NCBI GenBank assembly: GCA_022482545.1 | Contig: JAKVOZ010000011.1 | Coordinates: forward strand, 1 to 64,000 | Direction: 5' to 3' | Source: Bacteroidales bacterium | GTDB lineage: Bacteria > Bacteroidota > Bacteroidia > Bacteroidales > P3 | DNA length: 64,000 nt | Shown: positions 26,055-33,700 of the stretch, one piece after another | Numbering within the stretch: the first letter of the stretch is position 1 | How the letters are laid out: each line of letters opens with the position of its first letter | The notes under the pieces: generated by a model | The model's database searches: none | Told to the model about the DNA's origin: nothing | Seen by the model: the letters and a program-made list of their open reading frames with translations, nothing else | Program-made: the position numbers and the translations under genes

Positions 26055-27296
26055 TTAGTCTTCAAATTCAGACTTTAAAATCTTTATTACATTATCTATT
26101 GTTTCTGATTCTAAATCTGTTCTTTCTTCAAGTTCTTCTCTTGGTATTGCAAGAACATCTTTTGCGGTATCGCAACCTATTCCTTTTAATGTATCTATTA
26201 TCCATTGATCAATTTCATCTGAAAAATCTTGTAAATCAACATCATCTTCATAATCCATATCACTATCTCTATAAACATCAATATCAAATCCAGTTAATTT
26301 ACTTGCTAATTTAATATTATAGCCACCTTTTCCTATTGCTAATGAAACTTGATCTGGTTTCATAAATACATTAGCTTTTTTGTTCTCATTATCAACATCA
26401 ACAGATATTACTTTGGCAGGAGATAAAGCTCTTGTGATATAAAGTTCTGCATTAGGAGTATAGTTTATTACATCAATGTTTTCATTTCTTAATTCTCTAA
26501 CAATGCCATGTATTCTACTTCCTTTCATACCAACACATGCGCCAACAGGATCAACTCTATCATCATAACTTTCTACGGCTATTTTTGCTCTTTCACCTGG
26601 TTGACGAACAGCATTCTTTATTGTTATTAACCCATCATATATTTCTGGAACTTCTTGCTCAAATAATCTTTCTAAGAATATAGGAGAAACTCTTGAAATA
26701 ATTATGTTAGGTATTCCATTTCTCATTTCAACTTTTAAAACAACAGCTTTTACGGTATCACCTTTGTGAAAGAAATCACCAGGAATTTGTTCTGTCTTAG
26801 GTAAAACTAATTCAATACCGTCTTCATCTAAAACCATTATTTCTTTTTTCCAAACTTGATAAACTTCACATATTATAATCTCACCAACTTTTTCTTTATA
26901 TTTAGTATAAATATTAGCTCTCTCATAATCTTGTATTTTACCAACAAGATTCTGTCTTATTGCTAAAATATCTCTTCTTCCAAAGTCTTCAAATTTTATC
27001 TCTTCTGATAATTCTTCTCCAACTTCAAAATCAGGCTCTATCTTTATTGCATCTGAATATGCTATCTGAATGTTCTCATCTTCAACTTTTCCATCTTCCA
27101 CAATCGTTCTATTTCTCCAAATCTCCAAATCTCCTTTATCTACATTAACAATAATATCAATGTTTTTATCAGTTCCGTATTTCTTTGCCAATAATCCTCT
27201 AAATACATCCTCTAATATTCTCATTAATGTTTCTGTATCAATATTTTTGAATTCTTTAAATTCTGAGAACGTATCAACTAAACTTAATTTTTCCAT
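26055..27296 (-). CDS. nusA: Transcription termination/antitermination factor NusA
   Basis: A 413-residue RNA polymerase-binding factor. The N-terminal domain starts LSLVDTFSEFKEFKNIDTET. An S1 domain lies at about 130-200 (KVGEIIICEVYQVWKKEIMV). Two KH domains follow, with VGACVGMKGSRIHGIVREL (KH1) and VSLAIGKGGYNIKLASKLTG (KH2). A short C-terminal helical region (about 355-413, GIGCDTAKDVLAIPREELEE) resembles the helix-hairpin-helix repeats of longer NusA proteins. It lies between rimP (37-base gap) and infB (61-base gap). Confidence 0.97.
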   Translation of the reverse strand: MEKLSLVDTFSEFKEFKNIDTETLMRILEDVFRGLLAKKYGTDKNIDIIVNVDKGDLEIWRNRTIVEDGKVEDENIQIAYSDAIKIEPDFEVGEELSEEIKFEDFGRRDILAIRQNLVGKIQDYERANIYTKYKEKVGEIIICEVYQVWKKEIMVLDEDGIELVLPKTEQIPGDFFHKGDTVKAVVLKVEMRNGIPNIIISRVSPIFLERLFEQEVPEIYDGLITIKNAVRQPGERAKIAVESYDDRVDPVGACVGMKGSRIHGIVRELRNENIDVINYTPNAELYITRALSPAKVISVDVDNENKKANVFMKPDQVSLAIGKGGYNIKLASKLTGFDIDVYRDSDMDYEDDVDLQDFSDEIDQWIIDTLKGIGCDTAKDVLAIPREELEERTDLESETIDNVIKILKSEFED

Positions 27297-27333
27297 AATG
27301 ATTAAAAATTATGTTGTTTTTATTTATATTTAT

Positions 27334-27774
27334 TTAAAAATTTATTATCACTCTTGCTTTGTCTATATCGTTATAAGATAATGATATATCTTCGCTTGTT
27401 TTTTTCTTTTTATTATTTTTTCTTAAAACAATTTTTTCGTCATCTGCCTCAACTAAAACTCCACTCTCTTTTTCATTGTCTTTTGTTACTACTTCAATAG
27501 TCTCATTTATATTTTTCTTATATTGTCTTATCATTCTAAAACTTTCTTCCAATCCAAATGAAGTAACAGTTAGTTCAAAGTCTTCTTCATCTCTATTCAT
27601 CTTACTTTCAATCTCACGAGAAACATTTACGCAATCATCAACCACAACACCTTTGTCGCCATCTATTGTAACAACAATCTTATTGCTTTTAGAAACTTTA
27701 ACATCAACTAAAAACAATTCGCTATTGTTTAAATATTCATTAACAATGTTTTCTATCTTTTCTTTGTTTATCAT
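27334..27774 (-). CDS. rimP: Ribosome maturation factor RimP
   Basis: A 146-residue 30S assembly factor from the ATG at 27774 (MINKEKIENIVNEYL). A longer reading from 27855 adds 27 non-conserved residues and is not preferred. The N-terminal domain includes FLVDVKVSKSNKIVVTIDGD, then GVVVDDCVNVSREIESKM and FELTVTSFGLEESFRMIRQY, where most RimP have SPGLDRPL; here the motif is degraded to SFGLEESF. The C-terminal SH3-like domain ends SLSYNDIDKARVIINF. First gene of rimP-nusA-infB, with a perfect promoter at 27892-27922. Confidence 0.92.
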   Translation of the reverse strand: MINKEKIENIVNEYLNNSELFLVDVKVSKSNKIVVTIDGDKGVVVDDCVNVSREIESKMNRDEEDFELTVTSFGLEESFRMIRQYKKNINETIEVVTKDNEKESGVLVEADDEKIVLRKNNKKKKTSEDISLSYNDIDKARVIINF

Positions 27775-27891
27775 TTTATTGTCGCTTAATTCAAAATCAT
27801 TATTGAGATTATACAAAAATAGGGGCTTAAAGTCCCCTCCAAAAACAAATACCATCTACATCAAAACAACACACTACCTAACTTCAATTTG

Positions 27892-27922
27892 CAAAAATAC
27901 TACATTTATATATTATGACAAA
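27892..27922 (-). promoter_or_regulatory. Promoter of rimP-nusA-infB
   Basis: On the minus strand, TTTG (27919-27922), 19 bases, TATTTTTG (27892-27899). It is a full consensus match about 118 bases upstream of the preferred rimP start. Confidence 0.85.
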
Positions 27923-28070
27923 ATAAAATCATAAAAAAATGAAAATAAAGTAAGTTATTTTTACAAACATTAAGATACAAATATTATGAAATAAAAATAT
28001 TGTGAATATACTAATTGTTAAGTTGAAATGGAATAAAGAACTATTGAAATGGAATAAAGAAACAATAAAA

Positions 28071-28166
28071 TACATTGCTAATGTACTGCCAGTACATTGC
28101 TGTTGTACTGATAGTACATTGCTGTTGTACTGACAATACATTGCTGTTGTACTGCCAGTACATCGC
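28071..28166. repeat. Tandem array of 22-bp palindromic units (4.4 copies)
   Basis: Four exact 22-base units start at 28071, 28093, 28115 and 28137 and a partial one at 28159. The shared part is TACATTGCTGTTGTACTG with four variable bases. Each unit junction forms an inverted repeat (CAGTACA and TGTACTG flanking TTGCTGT). It lies between the rimP promoter and the terminator-like hairpin of the next gene. Confidence 0.9.
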
Positions 28167-28241
28167 AAAAAGAAAATAGATGTACTGTATTTTGTATCAT
28201 CGAATCAAAATAAAATAACCGTATTTTTGTTTTTCGTGAAA

Positions 28242-28320
28242 TAGAATGAAGAGTTAGCGAGATAGTTATTTTCATTTATTGCAACGCTATCAAAAAAGCA
28301 TTAAAAAGCTCTTCATTCTA
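28242..28320 (-). terminator. 12-bp inverted repeat downstream of the T9SS-secreted gene
   Basis: TAGAATGAAGAG (28242-28253) and its complement at 28309-28320 enclose 55 bases. The same half-site appears once more near 28330 (GCGAATGAAGAGCG). It could end the transcript of the gene at 28390-30291. Confidence 0.5.
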
Positions 28321-28389
28321 CTCTGGGGAAAGCGAATGAAGAGCGGAGAAATAAAAACACTTATTTGTGAGATTCAGTAAATTAGATTA

Positions 28390-30291
28390 TTACTGAATGA
28401 TAAGTTTCTTTGTTGTTGTTTGATTTGCAGATATTATTCTTATATAAAATACTCCTTTTCTGCCTTGTAGATTGATAGGTGTTGTAGAACTTTTATCAAG
28501 ACGCATAGTTTGAAGACATCTTCCTTGAATATCAAAAATATTTACTTGTGCATTATCATTTAAAGAAAGAACAAGATTAGATGTTGCGTTTGTTGGATTA
28601 GGATAAAGGCTAATCATTGAAGAAATATCTAAATTATCTAAACCGCTAACATCAACTTTTTCAAATAAAACCTCAGGGCTATAGAATGTGTCGCCTTTTG
28701 AGTCAATAGCAATCACTCTTGCGATGTATAATGTGTTGGCAAGAATAGAAGAAGTGATGGTTTTTGTAGCATAATCTAAGAACTGATAATTAGAAGAAAC
28801 AACAGTTGTGCTATCGCCAGCAAGAGTAGAGTAATGAACAATAGCATCACTGTCAATACTATCAATTGCAACAGATATTGTTCTTGGTAATGATAGAGTA
28901 GGAGTAGTCGTTGTTGCGTTTGATGTAGAGTATGAGAAATTATCTAAACAAAAATATGAAGGAACATTAAGGTATCCATAAGATTTATCATTACCGTTTA
29001 ATTTCATAATAATCTTTTTGCATAAAGAAAGGTTGCTTAAATCCATATAAGTCCAAGAGTTAATCTTGTTGCCGTTAGTATCTGCCAAATAAATAGTAGT
29101 ACTATCTGTTTTGTTGCCGTTCTCGTCATAGCCTATTGCAGTAAGAGTTTCCCAACCGTTAGCAGGAAAAGAACTTGAAGTGAAATGATTATACATAGAA
29201 AGAGAAGTATTTACATAAACTCCTTGTGGGTAAAACATAGAAGAATCATCTCTTTTTATTACACAATGTTCTATATCTCCATAATCAGAATAATAAGCAT
29301 TAATATAACCATCTCCACTACCATTTAATCCACCTTTTGAAGCAGAAACATAAGAAGAAGAAAGCGTATTACTACTATCAACAGCTGTCATATTACTTGA
29401 AGCAAATCCTATTGACATAAAATAACCATAAGAATAGTAACCTAAACCTTGAAAAGCTAAACCATTACTAACGAAGTCTTTTCTGTACATACTATCTGCG
29501 CCCATAACAGAATTAGAAGTTGAAACTATTTCATAAGAATTGTTATTAGTAAGTAAGGAATCCATAGATGATACAATATAAGGAGTTTTACCATTAATAA
29601 TACCAACGCCTGTTAAATCAAAACCAGAAGAATATCCAAAACTACCAGGAGCTTCGTAGATGATGTTGCCTCTTGAATCAGTATCTTGACCATTTCTTAC
29701 ATCAACAAGACGAATGAAACGGATATTGTTTTTATCTAAAAGAACATTATTAGGAATATCATCTAAATTAAAGCCACAACCCCAACCAACAGAATATTTT
29801 CCGGCTAAATTATTAATCAAAGAAGATTTGCAATCTGTTGTTGTGTTGTTAGAAATAGCGGGAAAACGAAAATAGTTTATGCCATCGCTACTAACTTCAA
29901 CGAAAGTAAGCTCCAAAAACTCGGAATTAGATTGGCTATTAGTCATAACACCAAAAGAGTTTTCAGTAATCATAAAATCATATCCAGCACCATTAAAGAT
30001 AGGTCTATCAAAAGTTATGATACAAGAGCCACCTTCACCAAGAGATACTGCTCTTGTTGTTGTTGAATCTGGTTTGCCTATTGCCCAATCATTAGAGCCA
30101 TAAGAAGCATAAAGACTTGTGTCATCTGTTTGTTTGCCACGATTTACTTGAACGCCTAACGCCCATGCTTTTATAGAAGGTGAGTTGATGCTAATAGCTT
30201 TGCAACCATTCGTTCCAACACTACCATCAAATTGAGCAAATACTCCTATTGATAATAGGGTAAAAGCAATGCTTAATATTGTTTTTTTCAT
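28390..30291 (-). CDS. T9SS-secreted cell-surface protein with DUF4465-like domain, cobalamin-regulated
   Basis: A 633-residue exported protein: signal peptide 1-19 (ending GVFAQ), then a beta-rich domain (about 20-240; GTNGCKAISINSPSIKAWA, GSFGYSSGFDLTGVGIING). A DUF4465-like domain follows (about 245-455; FQGLGYYSYGYFMSIGFASS, GWETLTAIGYDENGNKTDST, YFCLDNFSYS), then an Ig-like stretch. A type A T9SS sorting tail (ISLYPNPTNATSNLVLSLND to KKLIIQ) completes it. Its transcript begins with a cobalamin riboswitch. Proteins of this kind occur in Bacteroidota B12 loci, and some such surface proteins bind corrinoids, so a role in B12 capture is likely but inferred. No BtuB gene adjoins it. Confidence 0.8.
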   Translation of the reverse strand: MKKTILSIAFTLLSIGVFAQFDGSVGTNGCKAISINSPSIKAWALGVQVNRGKQTDDTSLYASYGSNDWAIGKPDSTTTRAVSLGEGGSCIITFDRPIFNGAGYDFMITENSFGVMTNSQSNSEFLELTFVEVSSDGINYFRFPAISNNTTTDCKSSLINNLAGKYSVGWGCGFNLDDIPNNVLLDKNNIRFIRLVDVRNGQDTDSRGNIIYEAPGSFGYSSGFDLTGVGIINGKTPYIVSSMDSLLTNNNSYEIVSTSNSVMGADSMYRKDFVSNGLAFQGLGYYSYGYFMSIGFASSNMTAVDSSNTLSSSYVSASKGGLNGSGDGYINAYYSDYGDIEHCVIKRDDSSMFYPQGVYVNTSLSMYNHFTSSSFPANGWETLTAIGYDENGNKTDSTTIYLADTNGNKINSWTYMDLSNLSLCKKIIMKLNGNDKSYGYLNVPSYFCLDNFSYSTSNATTTTPTLSLPRTISVAIDSIDSDAIVHYSTLAGDSTTVVSSNYQFLDYATKTITSSILANTLYIARVIAIDSKGDTFYSPEVLFEKVDVSGLDNLDISSMISLYPNPTNATSNLVLSLNDNAQVNIFDIQGRCLQTMRLDKSSTTPINLQGRKGVFYIRIISANQTTTKKLIIQ

Positions 30292-30371
30292 AGTTTTTTT
30301 ATATGTATTAAATTAATATATTCTTTCTTCGTTTATCAAACAATAAAGAAATAATTTTAAGATATAAAAAG

Positions 30372-30476
30372 TTATAAAAAAATCTTGCCTTTGCTAATAA
30401 TAAAATGAGGTACTGCTATGCAAAATAAAAAACTTTTTTGTCTTGAACTTTTTCCTCGAAGTTTGACAACACACAT
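30372..30476 (-). CDS. Possible 34-residue leader ORF behind the riboswitch
   Basis: Between the riboswitch and the secreted gene, the minus strand has an open frame from ATG 30476 to TAA 30372, starting MCVVKLRGKSSRQKSFLF and ending PHFIISKGKIFL. It is basic and has no recognised family. It begins at the 3' end of the riboswitch core. It may be chance; length alone cannot support it. Confidence 0.25.
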   Translation of the reverse strand: MCVVKLRGKSSRQKSFLFCIAVPHFIISKGKIFL

Positions 30477-30477
30477 C

Positions 30478-30655
30478 TTTGGCAGGTCTTCTGACTTATT
30501 CTTTTTATATTAAAGACGCCTTCCCATTATGTTTTGGATTATAACAGTGGCTTATTGCCTTTAATCATTATTAAGAAATTACAGCAGCGGGACTGTATAG
30601 GATTTTCACCTGTTTCCCTATTATCATAAAATCTTTCTATTGATTTATGAACCAA
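30478..30655 (-). promoter_or_regulatory. Cobalamin (B12) riboswitch
   Basis: Read on the minus strand the region contains the conserved blocks in order: AGGGAAACAGGTGAAAATCC, CAGTCCCGCTGCTGTAA, the B12-box element AAGCCACTG, TGGGAAGGCG, and AAGTCAGAAGACCTGCC. These match the cobalamin aptamer core in sequence and spacing. It controls the secreted protein at 28390-30291, which should be repressed when adenosylcobalamin or a related corrinoid is abundant. Confidence 0.95.
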
Positions 30656-30665
30656 AATGCGATTG

Positions 30666-30696
30666 CAAAATTATACATTATTTTTTGATTGACAAA
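30666..30696 (-). promoter_or_regulatory. Promoter of the riboswitch transcript
   Basis: TTTG (30693-30696), exactly 19 bases, TAATTTTG (30666-30673) on the minus strand, just upstream of the riboswitch. Confidence 0.85.
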
Positions 30697-30743
30697 ATAT
30701 TTCAACAAAAAACAAAATATGTAACTAAATAAATATAAAATAA

Positions 30744-31412
30744 TTATTGCATTTTTCTTATTCTACAATCAATAGAAGTATCTTTTAGTTTTTCTTTAAG
30801 TTCTTCTATATTTGTATCTGTTAGATGATAAGGATAAAATATTCTTGGTGATATTTCTCTTATGAAATGATTAGCTTGCTCTATTGTCATAGTGTATGGT
30901 TGATTTACAGCAAGAAAAGCAATATCAACATTCTTTAATTCATCAATATTATTAACTATTTCAGTGTCGCCAGAGAAATATATCCGAAAACTATCTAAAC
31001 AAATCAAATAACCATTATCTCTATCTTTTGGGTGAAAACAATCTCTTCCAATGGTAGTATTATATGCTGATGTGGCTTTAATTTCAATATCTTTTATTTT
31101 TGTATGCTGATCATTTTTCAATGCTTTGCCAAAATCTAATAAATCAATAACTTCTTGGTTGGCAATAATCTTTGTTCGCTCCGTTTTAAGAATATTGATT
31201 GCTTTCTTGTCAAAATGATCATCATGAGAGTGTGTTACAAGAATAATATCTGCCTTAGGTTCAAAATTAAAATCACATTCAGAACTTATAGGGTCAAGAT
31301 AGATTATTGTATTATCATAATCTAATACCACGCTTGCATGACCTAAAAATGTTATAGTTAGTTTTTTGCCATTCAATAAATGAAAACAATCTTTTTCAAA
31401 AACTTTGCTCAT
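30744..31412 (-). CDS. MBL-fold metallo-hydrolase (UlaG-like)
   Basis: A 222-residue cytosolic metallohydrolase. TFLGHASVVLDYDNTIIYLD opens the fold, and the metal motif HSHDDH is at 61-66 (His61, His63, Asp65, His66). Later ligands are in YFSGDTEIV (Asp near 152) and the final YPYHLTD (His near 200). This short form resembles the UlaG-like lactonase/phosphodiesterase group of Bacteroidota; the substrate is unknown. It is the last gene of a minus-strand series ruvX-def-TPR-MBL with short gaps. Confidence 0.87.
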   Translation of the reverse strand: MSKVFEKDCFHLLNGKKLTITFLGHASVVLDYDNTIIYLDPISSECDFNFEPKADIILVTHSHDDHFDKKAINILKTERTKIIANQEVIDLLDFGKALKNDQHTKIKDIEIKATSAYNTTIGRDCFHPKDRDNGYLICLDSFRIYFSGDTEIVNNIDELKNVDIAFLAVNQPYTMTIEQANHFIREISPRIFYPYHLTDTNIEELKEKLKDTSIDCRIRKMQ

Positions 31413-31435
31413 AATAATTATTTGTTTTGTTATTG

Positions 31436-31978
31436 TTAATTGTTCTCTTTGTTCTTCTTTTCAAACTCGCGGATTAATTGCATATCATCTTTCATGGTAT
31501 CAAGTTGAATCATTGCTTTTGCATCAATAACGTGCTGACTTTTTGGATACTTTTGAATGAAAAGATTGAATGCTTTTGCTGCTTCTTGTTTGTTCTTACA
31601 AGATTCTTGCCAAACAACACCTTTTTGAAAATAAGAAATCTCAACAAATTTACTGTTAGGATAAGAATTAATTATCATATCAAGATAGGATAGGGCTTTT
31701 TGGCATTGTTTAGTATTGCTACAAACATCAGCAGCTTTGAAAAGATATTCACTACAAAGACTATCTTTTGGAAAATCTTTTACATAACTATCATAAAGAT
31801 TAACTAATGAGTCAGCAGTTGTTTGAGATATTGCTTGTTTTGAAGTATATGTTGATTTTTCTAATTCTTTTATTTTTTTCTGTTGTTGTTCTTTATCATT
31901 GTTTCCAGCACAAAAACTAAAAGAAAGAGCAATGATTAATAGAGATAAAACTTTTATGGTTTTGTTTATATGTATCAT
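31436..31978 (-). CDS. TPR-type lipoprotein
   Basis: A 180-residue lipoprotein with signal peptide ending SFSFCAG (lipobox Cys near residue 24). The mature part contains tetratricopeptide-like helices: SLVNLYDSYVKDFPKDSLCS, YLFKAADVCSNTKQCQKALS, YLDMIINSYPNSKFVEISYF and AFNLFIQKYPKSQHVIDAKA. The repeated YP-S-F/H pattern is that of outer-membrane assembly-type TPR lipoproteins, though shorter than BamD. It is commonly found beside def and ruvX in Bacteroidales, and its exact role is unknown. Confidence 0.85.
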   Translation of the reverse strand: MIHINKTIKVLSLLIIALSFSFCAGNNDKEQQQKKIKELEKSTYTSKQAISQTTADSLVNLYDSYVKDFPKDSLCSEYLFKAADVCSNTKQCQKALSYLDMIINSYPNSKFVEISYFQKGVVWQESCKNKQEAAKAFNLFIQKYPKSQHVIDAKAMIQLDTMKDDMQLIREFEKKNKENN

Positions 31979-31994
31979 TTTAATAATCTTTTTA

Positions 31995-32564
31995 TTATCT
32001 GTGTTTTGGTTTAATACTTCTTAGCATCTTATAATCAACTCTTACGCTACCATTTACAATCTCATTAAGTTTTCTTTTTAAGAAAGCTCTCCTTATATTA
32101 GATAGTCTATCAACAAATACTTTTCCTTGCAAATGATCATATTCGTGTTGAAAAACTCTTGCCTTAACTCCATCAAGTCCTATTGTTTGTTCATTGAAAT
32201 CACTATCAAGAAACTTTACAGTAACATTAGATTTTCTCATAACATCTTCATGAATACCTGGAACAGAAAGACAGCCTTCTTCAAAAGCCCATTCTTTTCC
32301 ACTTTCTTCAATTATGTGAGGGTTTATCATCGCAATCTTAAATCCTTCTGCTTCTGGATATTTTTCTTTGAAAGGTGTTGCATCAATAACAAGCAAACTT
32401 ATTGGAAGATTAATTTGTGGTGCAGCAAGACCTACGCCATAAGCCGAATACATTGTTTCAAACATATCATCTATTAATTGTTTGATGTCTGGGTATGTAT
32501 TATCTATGTCTTGCGTTGGTTTTCTTAATATTGAATGTCCATATCCTACTATTGGTAATATCAT
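31995..32564 (-). CDS. def: Peptide deformylase
   Basis: A 189-residue metalloenzyme that removes the formyl group from nascent chains. All three motifs are present: GVGLAAPQIN (43-52), EEGCLSVPG (metal ligand Cys98) and HEYDHLQG (His140, Glu141, His144). Length is normal for Bacteroidota. It lies ten bases after ruvX on the same strand and 16 bases before the TPR lipoprotein gene, so they form one operon. Confidence 0.97.
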   Translation of the reverse strand: MILPIVGYGHSILRKPTQDIDNTYPDIKQLIDDMFETMYSAYGVGLAAPQINLPISLLVIDATPFKEKYPEAEGFKIAMINPHIIEESGKEWAFEEGCLSVPGIHEDVMRKSNVTVKFLDSDFNEQTIGLDGVKARVFQHEYDHLQGKVFVDRLSNIRRAFLKRKLNEIVNGSVRVDYKMLRSIKPKHR

Positions 32565-32574
32565 TTTATTTTAT

Positions 32575-32994
32575 TTATTTTTTTAAATTCATTTTCATAA
32601 AGTCCTGCAAAATCAAAACAGCACTAACACTATCAATTAAACCTTTATCTTGTCTTTTCTTCTTTTTTAGACCTGATTTGGCAATTGTTTGACTTGCAAT
32701 CTTAGAAGTAAATCTCTCATCAACCATATAAATATCTATATCAGGAAAAGTCTTTGCCAAAGCATCAACAAAGAGATTAACTGCTTTTGCACTTTCGGAA
32801 GGAGTGTTGTCCATTTGTTTTGGATTGCCAACAACGAAGCCATCAACTTCTTCTCTTGATAAATAATCTTTTAAAAAAGGAAATATATCTATTGTAGATA
32901 CAGTAGTAAGTTTAGTTGCAATTACTTGCATGTAGTCAGTAACTGCTAATCCTATTCGCTTTTCGCCAAAATCTATTGCTAAAAATCTTCCCAC
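32575..32994 (-). CDS. ruvX: Putative pre-16S rRNA nuclease / Holliday junction resolvase-like RuvX
   Basis: A 139-residue RNase H-fold protein of the YqgF family. FLAIDFGEKRIGLAVTD carries the first catalytic Asp (residue 8). DGFVVGNPKQMDNTPS is the middle segment, MVDERFTSKIA the usual DERxTS motif, and the end (LIDSVSAVLILQDFM) carries the last Asp. YqgF acts in 16S rRNA 5' processing in E. coli. It heads the ruvX-def-TPR-MBL group. Confidence 0.93.
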   Translation of the reverse strand: MGRFLAIDFGEKRIGLAVTDYMQVIATKLTTVSTIDIFPFLKDYLSREEVDGFVVGNPKQMDNTPSESAKAVNLFVDALAKTFPDIDIYMVDERFTSKIASQTIAKSGLKKKKRQDKGLIDSVSAVLILQDFMKMNLKK

Positions 32995-33106
32995 AGCTTT
33001 ATTTTAGTTAAATGTTATATTATTTTATTGCTCCTAACAAAATTAATTAATTATTTGCAAAATTATGAATATTTTTCCATAAAATGAATTATTATAGCAA
33101 AAAAAA

Positions 33107-33142
33107 TAAAACGAAGAAATAAAAAATTATTTCTTCGTTTTA
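33107..33142. terminator. Perfect 16-bp inverted repeat (AATAAAACGAAG family)
   Basis: TAAAACGAAGAAATAA (33107-33122) and its complement (33127-33142) with a four-base loop, between ispF and ruvX (both minus). It could terminate the porU-porV-ispF transcript. A degenerate half-copy follows to 33183. Confidence 0.7.
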
Positions 33143-33216
33143 ATGAAATATCTCTTTGTTTTATTTAGAATAAATCTTCGTTATATTTTTTTCAGTAAGT
33201 AATAGTGCAAATTGTA

Positions 33217-33699
33217 TTAGTTTTTCTCTAATAAACAAACACTATAACAAGCAACACCTTCTTTTCTACCAGTAAAACCCAAATGTTCTGTTGTCGTTGC
33301 TTTTATTGTTATATCTTCTTTGTCAATATTAAGAATATTAGCAAGAGTTTCTTGCATTTTTGGAACAAGATAGCTTATCTTAGGAGATTGAAGGCAAACA
33401 ATACTATCAATATTATTTATTTTAAATCCCTTATTGCAAACTTTTTCAATAGTATCTTTTAAAAGAAGTTTGCTATCAATACCTTTATATTTATCATCGT
33501 TGTCAGGATATTGAAATCCTATATCTCTCATATTAGCAGCTCCAAGAATAGAATCAATGATTGCATGAATTAGAGTGTCCGCATCTGAATGTCCAACAGC
33601 ACCAATAGGAGAATTTTCTATCTCAATACCACCAAGAAAAAACTTTCTACCTTGTTCTAACTTATGAACATCATAACCTATTCCAACTTTTATTTTCAT
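33217..33699 (-). CDS. ispF: 2-C-methyl-D-erythritol 2,4-cyclodiphosphate synthase
   Basis: A 160-residue enzyme of the MEP isoprenoid pathway, forming the cyclodiphosphate from CDP-ME 2-phosphate. Metal ligands are in GYDVHKL (Asp10, His12) and in the conserved GHSDADTLIHAIID stretch (about 38-50). The CDP site (IKATTTEHLGFTGRKEG) is near the C-terminus. The homotrimeric family usually has 155-165 residues. Its start lies one base after the porV stop, so it is coupled to the T9SS genes, an arrangement shared by several Bacteroidota. Confidence 0.97.
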   Translation of the reverse strand: MKIKVGIGYDVHKLEQGRKFFLGGIEIENSPIGAVGHSDADTLIHAIIDSILGAANMRDIGFQYPDNDDKYKGIDSKLLLKDTIEKVCNKGFKINNIDSIVCLQSPKISYLVPKMQETLANILNIDKEDITIKATTTEHLGFTGRKEGVACYSVCLLEKN

Positions 33700-33700
33700 A

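Noticed and set aside
27775-27855. Longer N-terminus for RimP
   Set aside because: The extra 27 residues are not part of the family and the ATG at 27774 begins the conserved helix.
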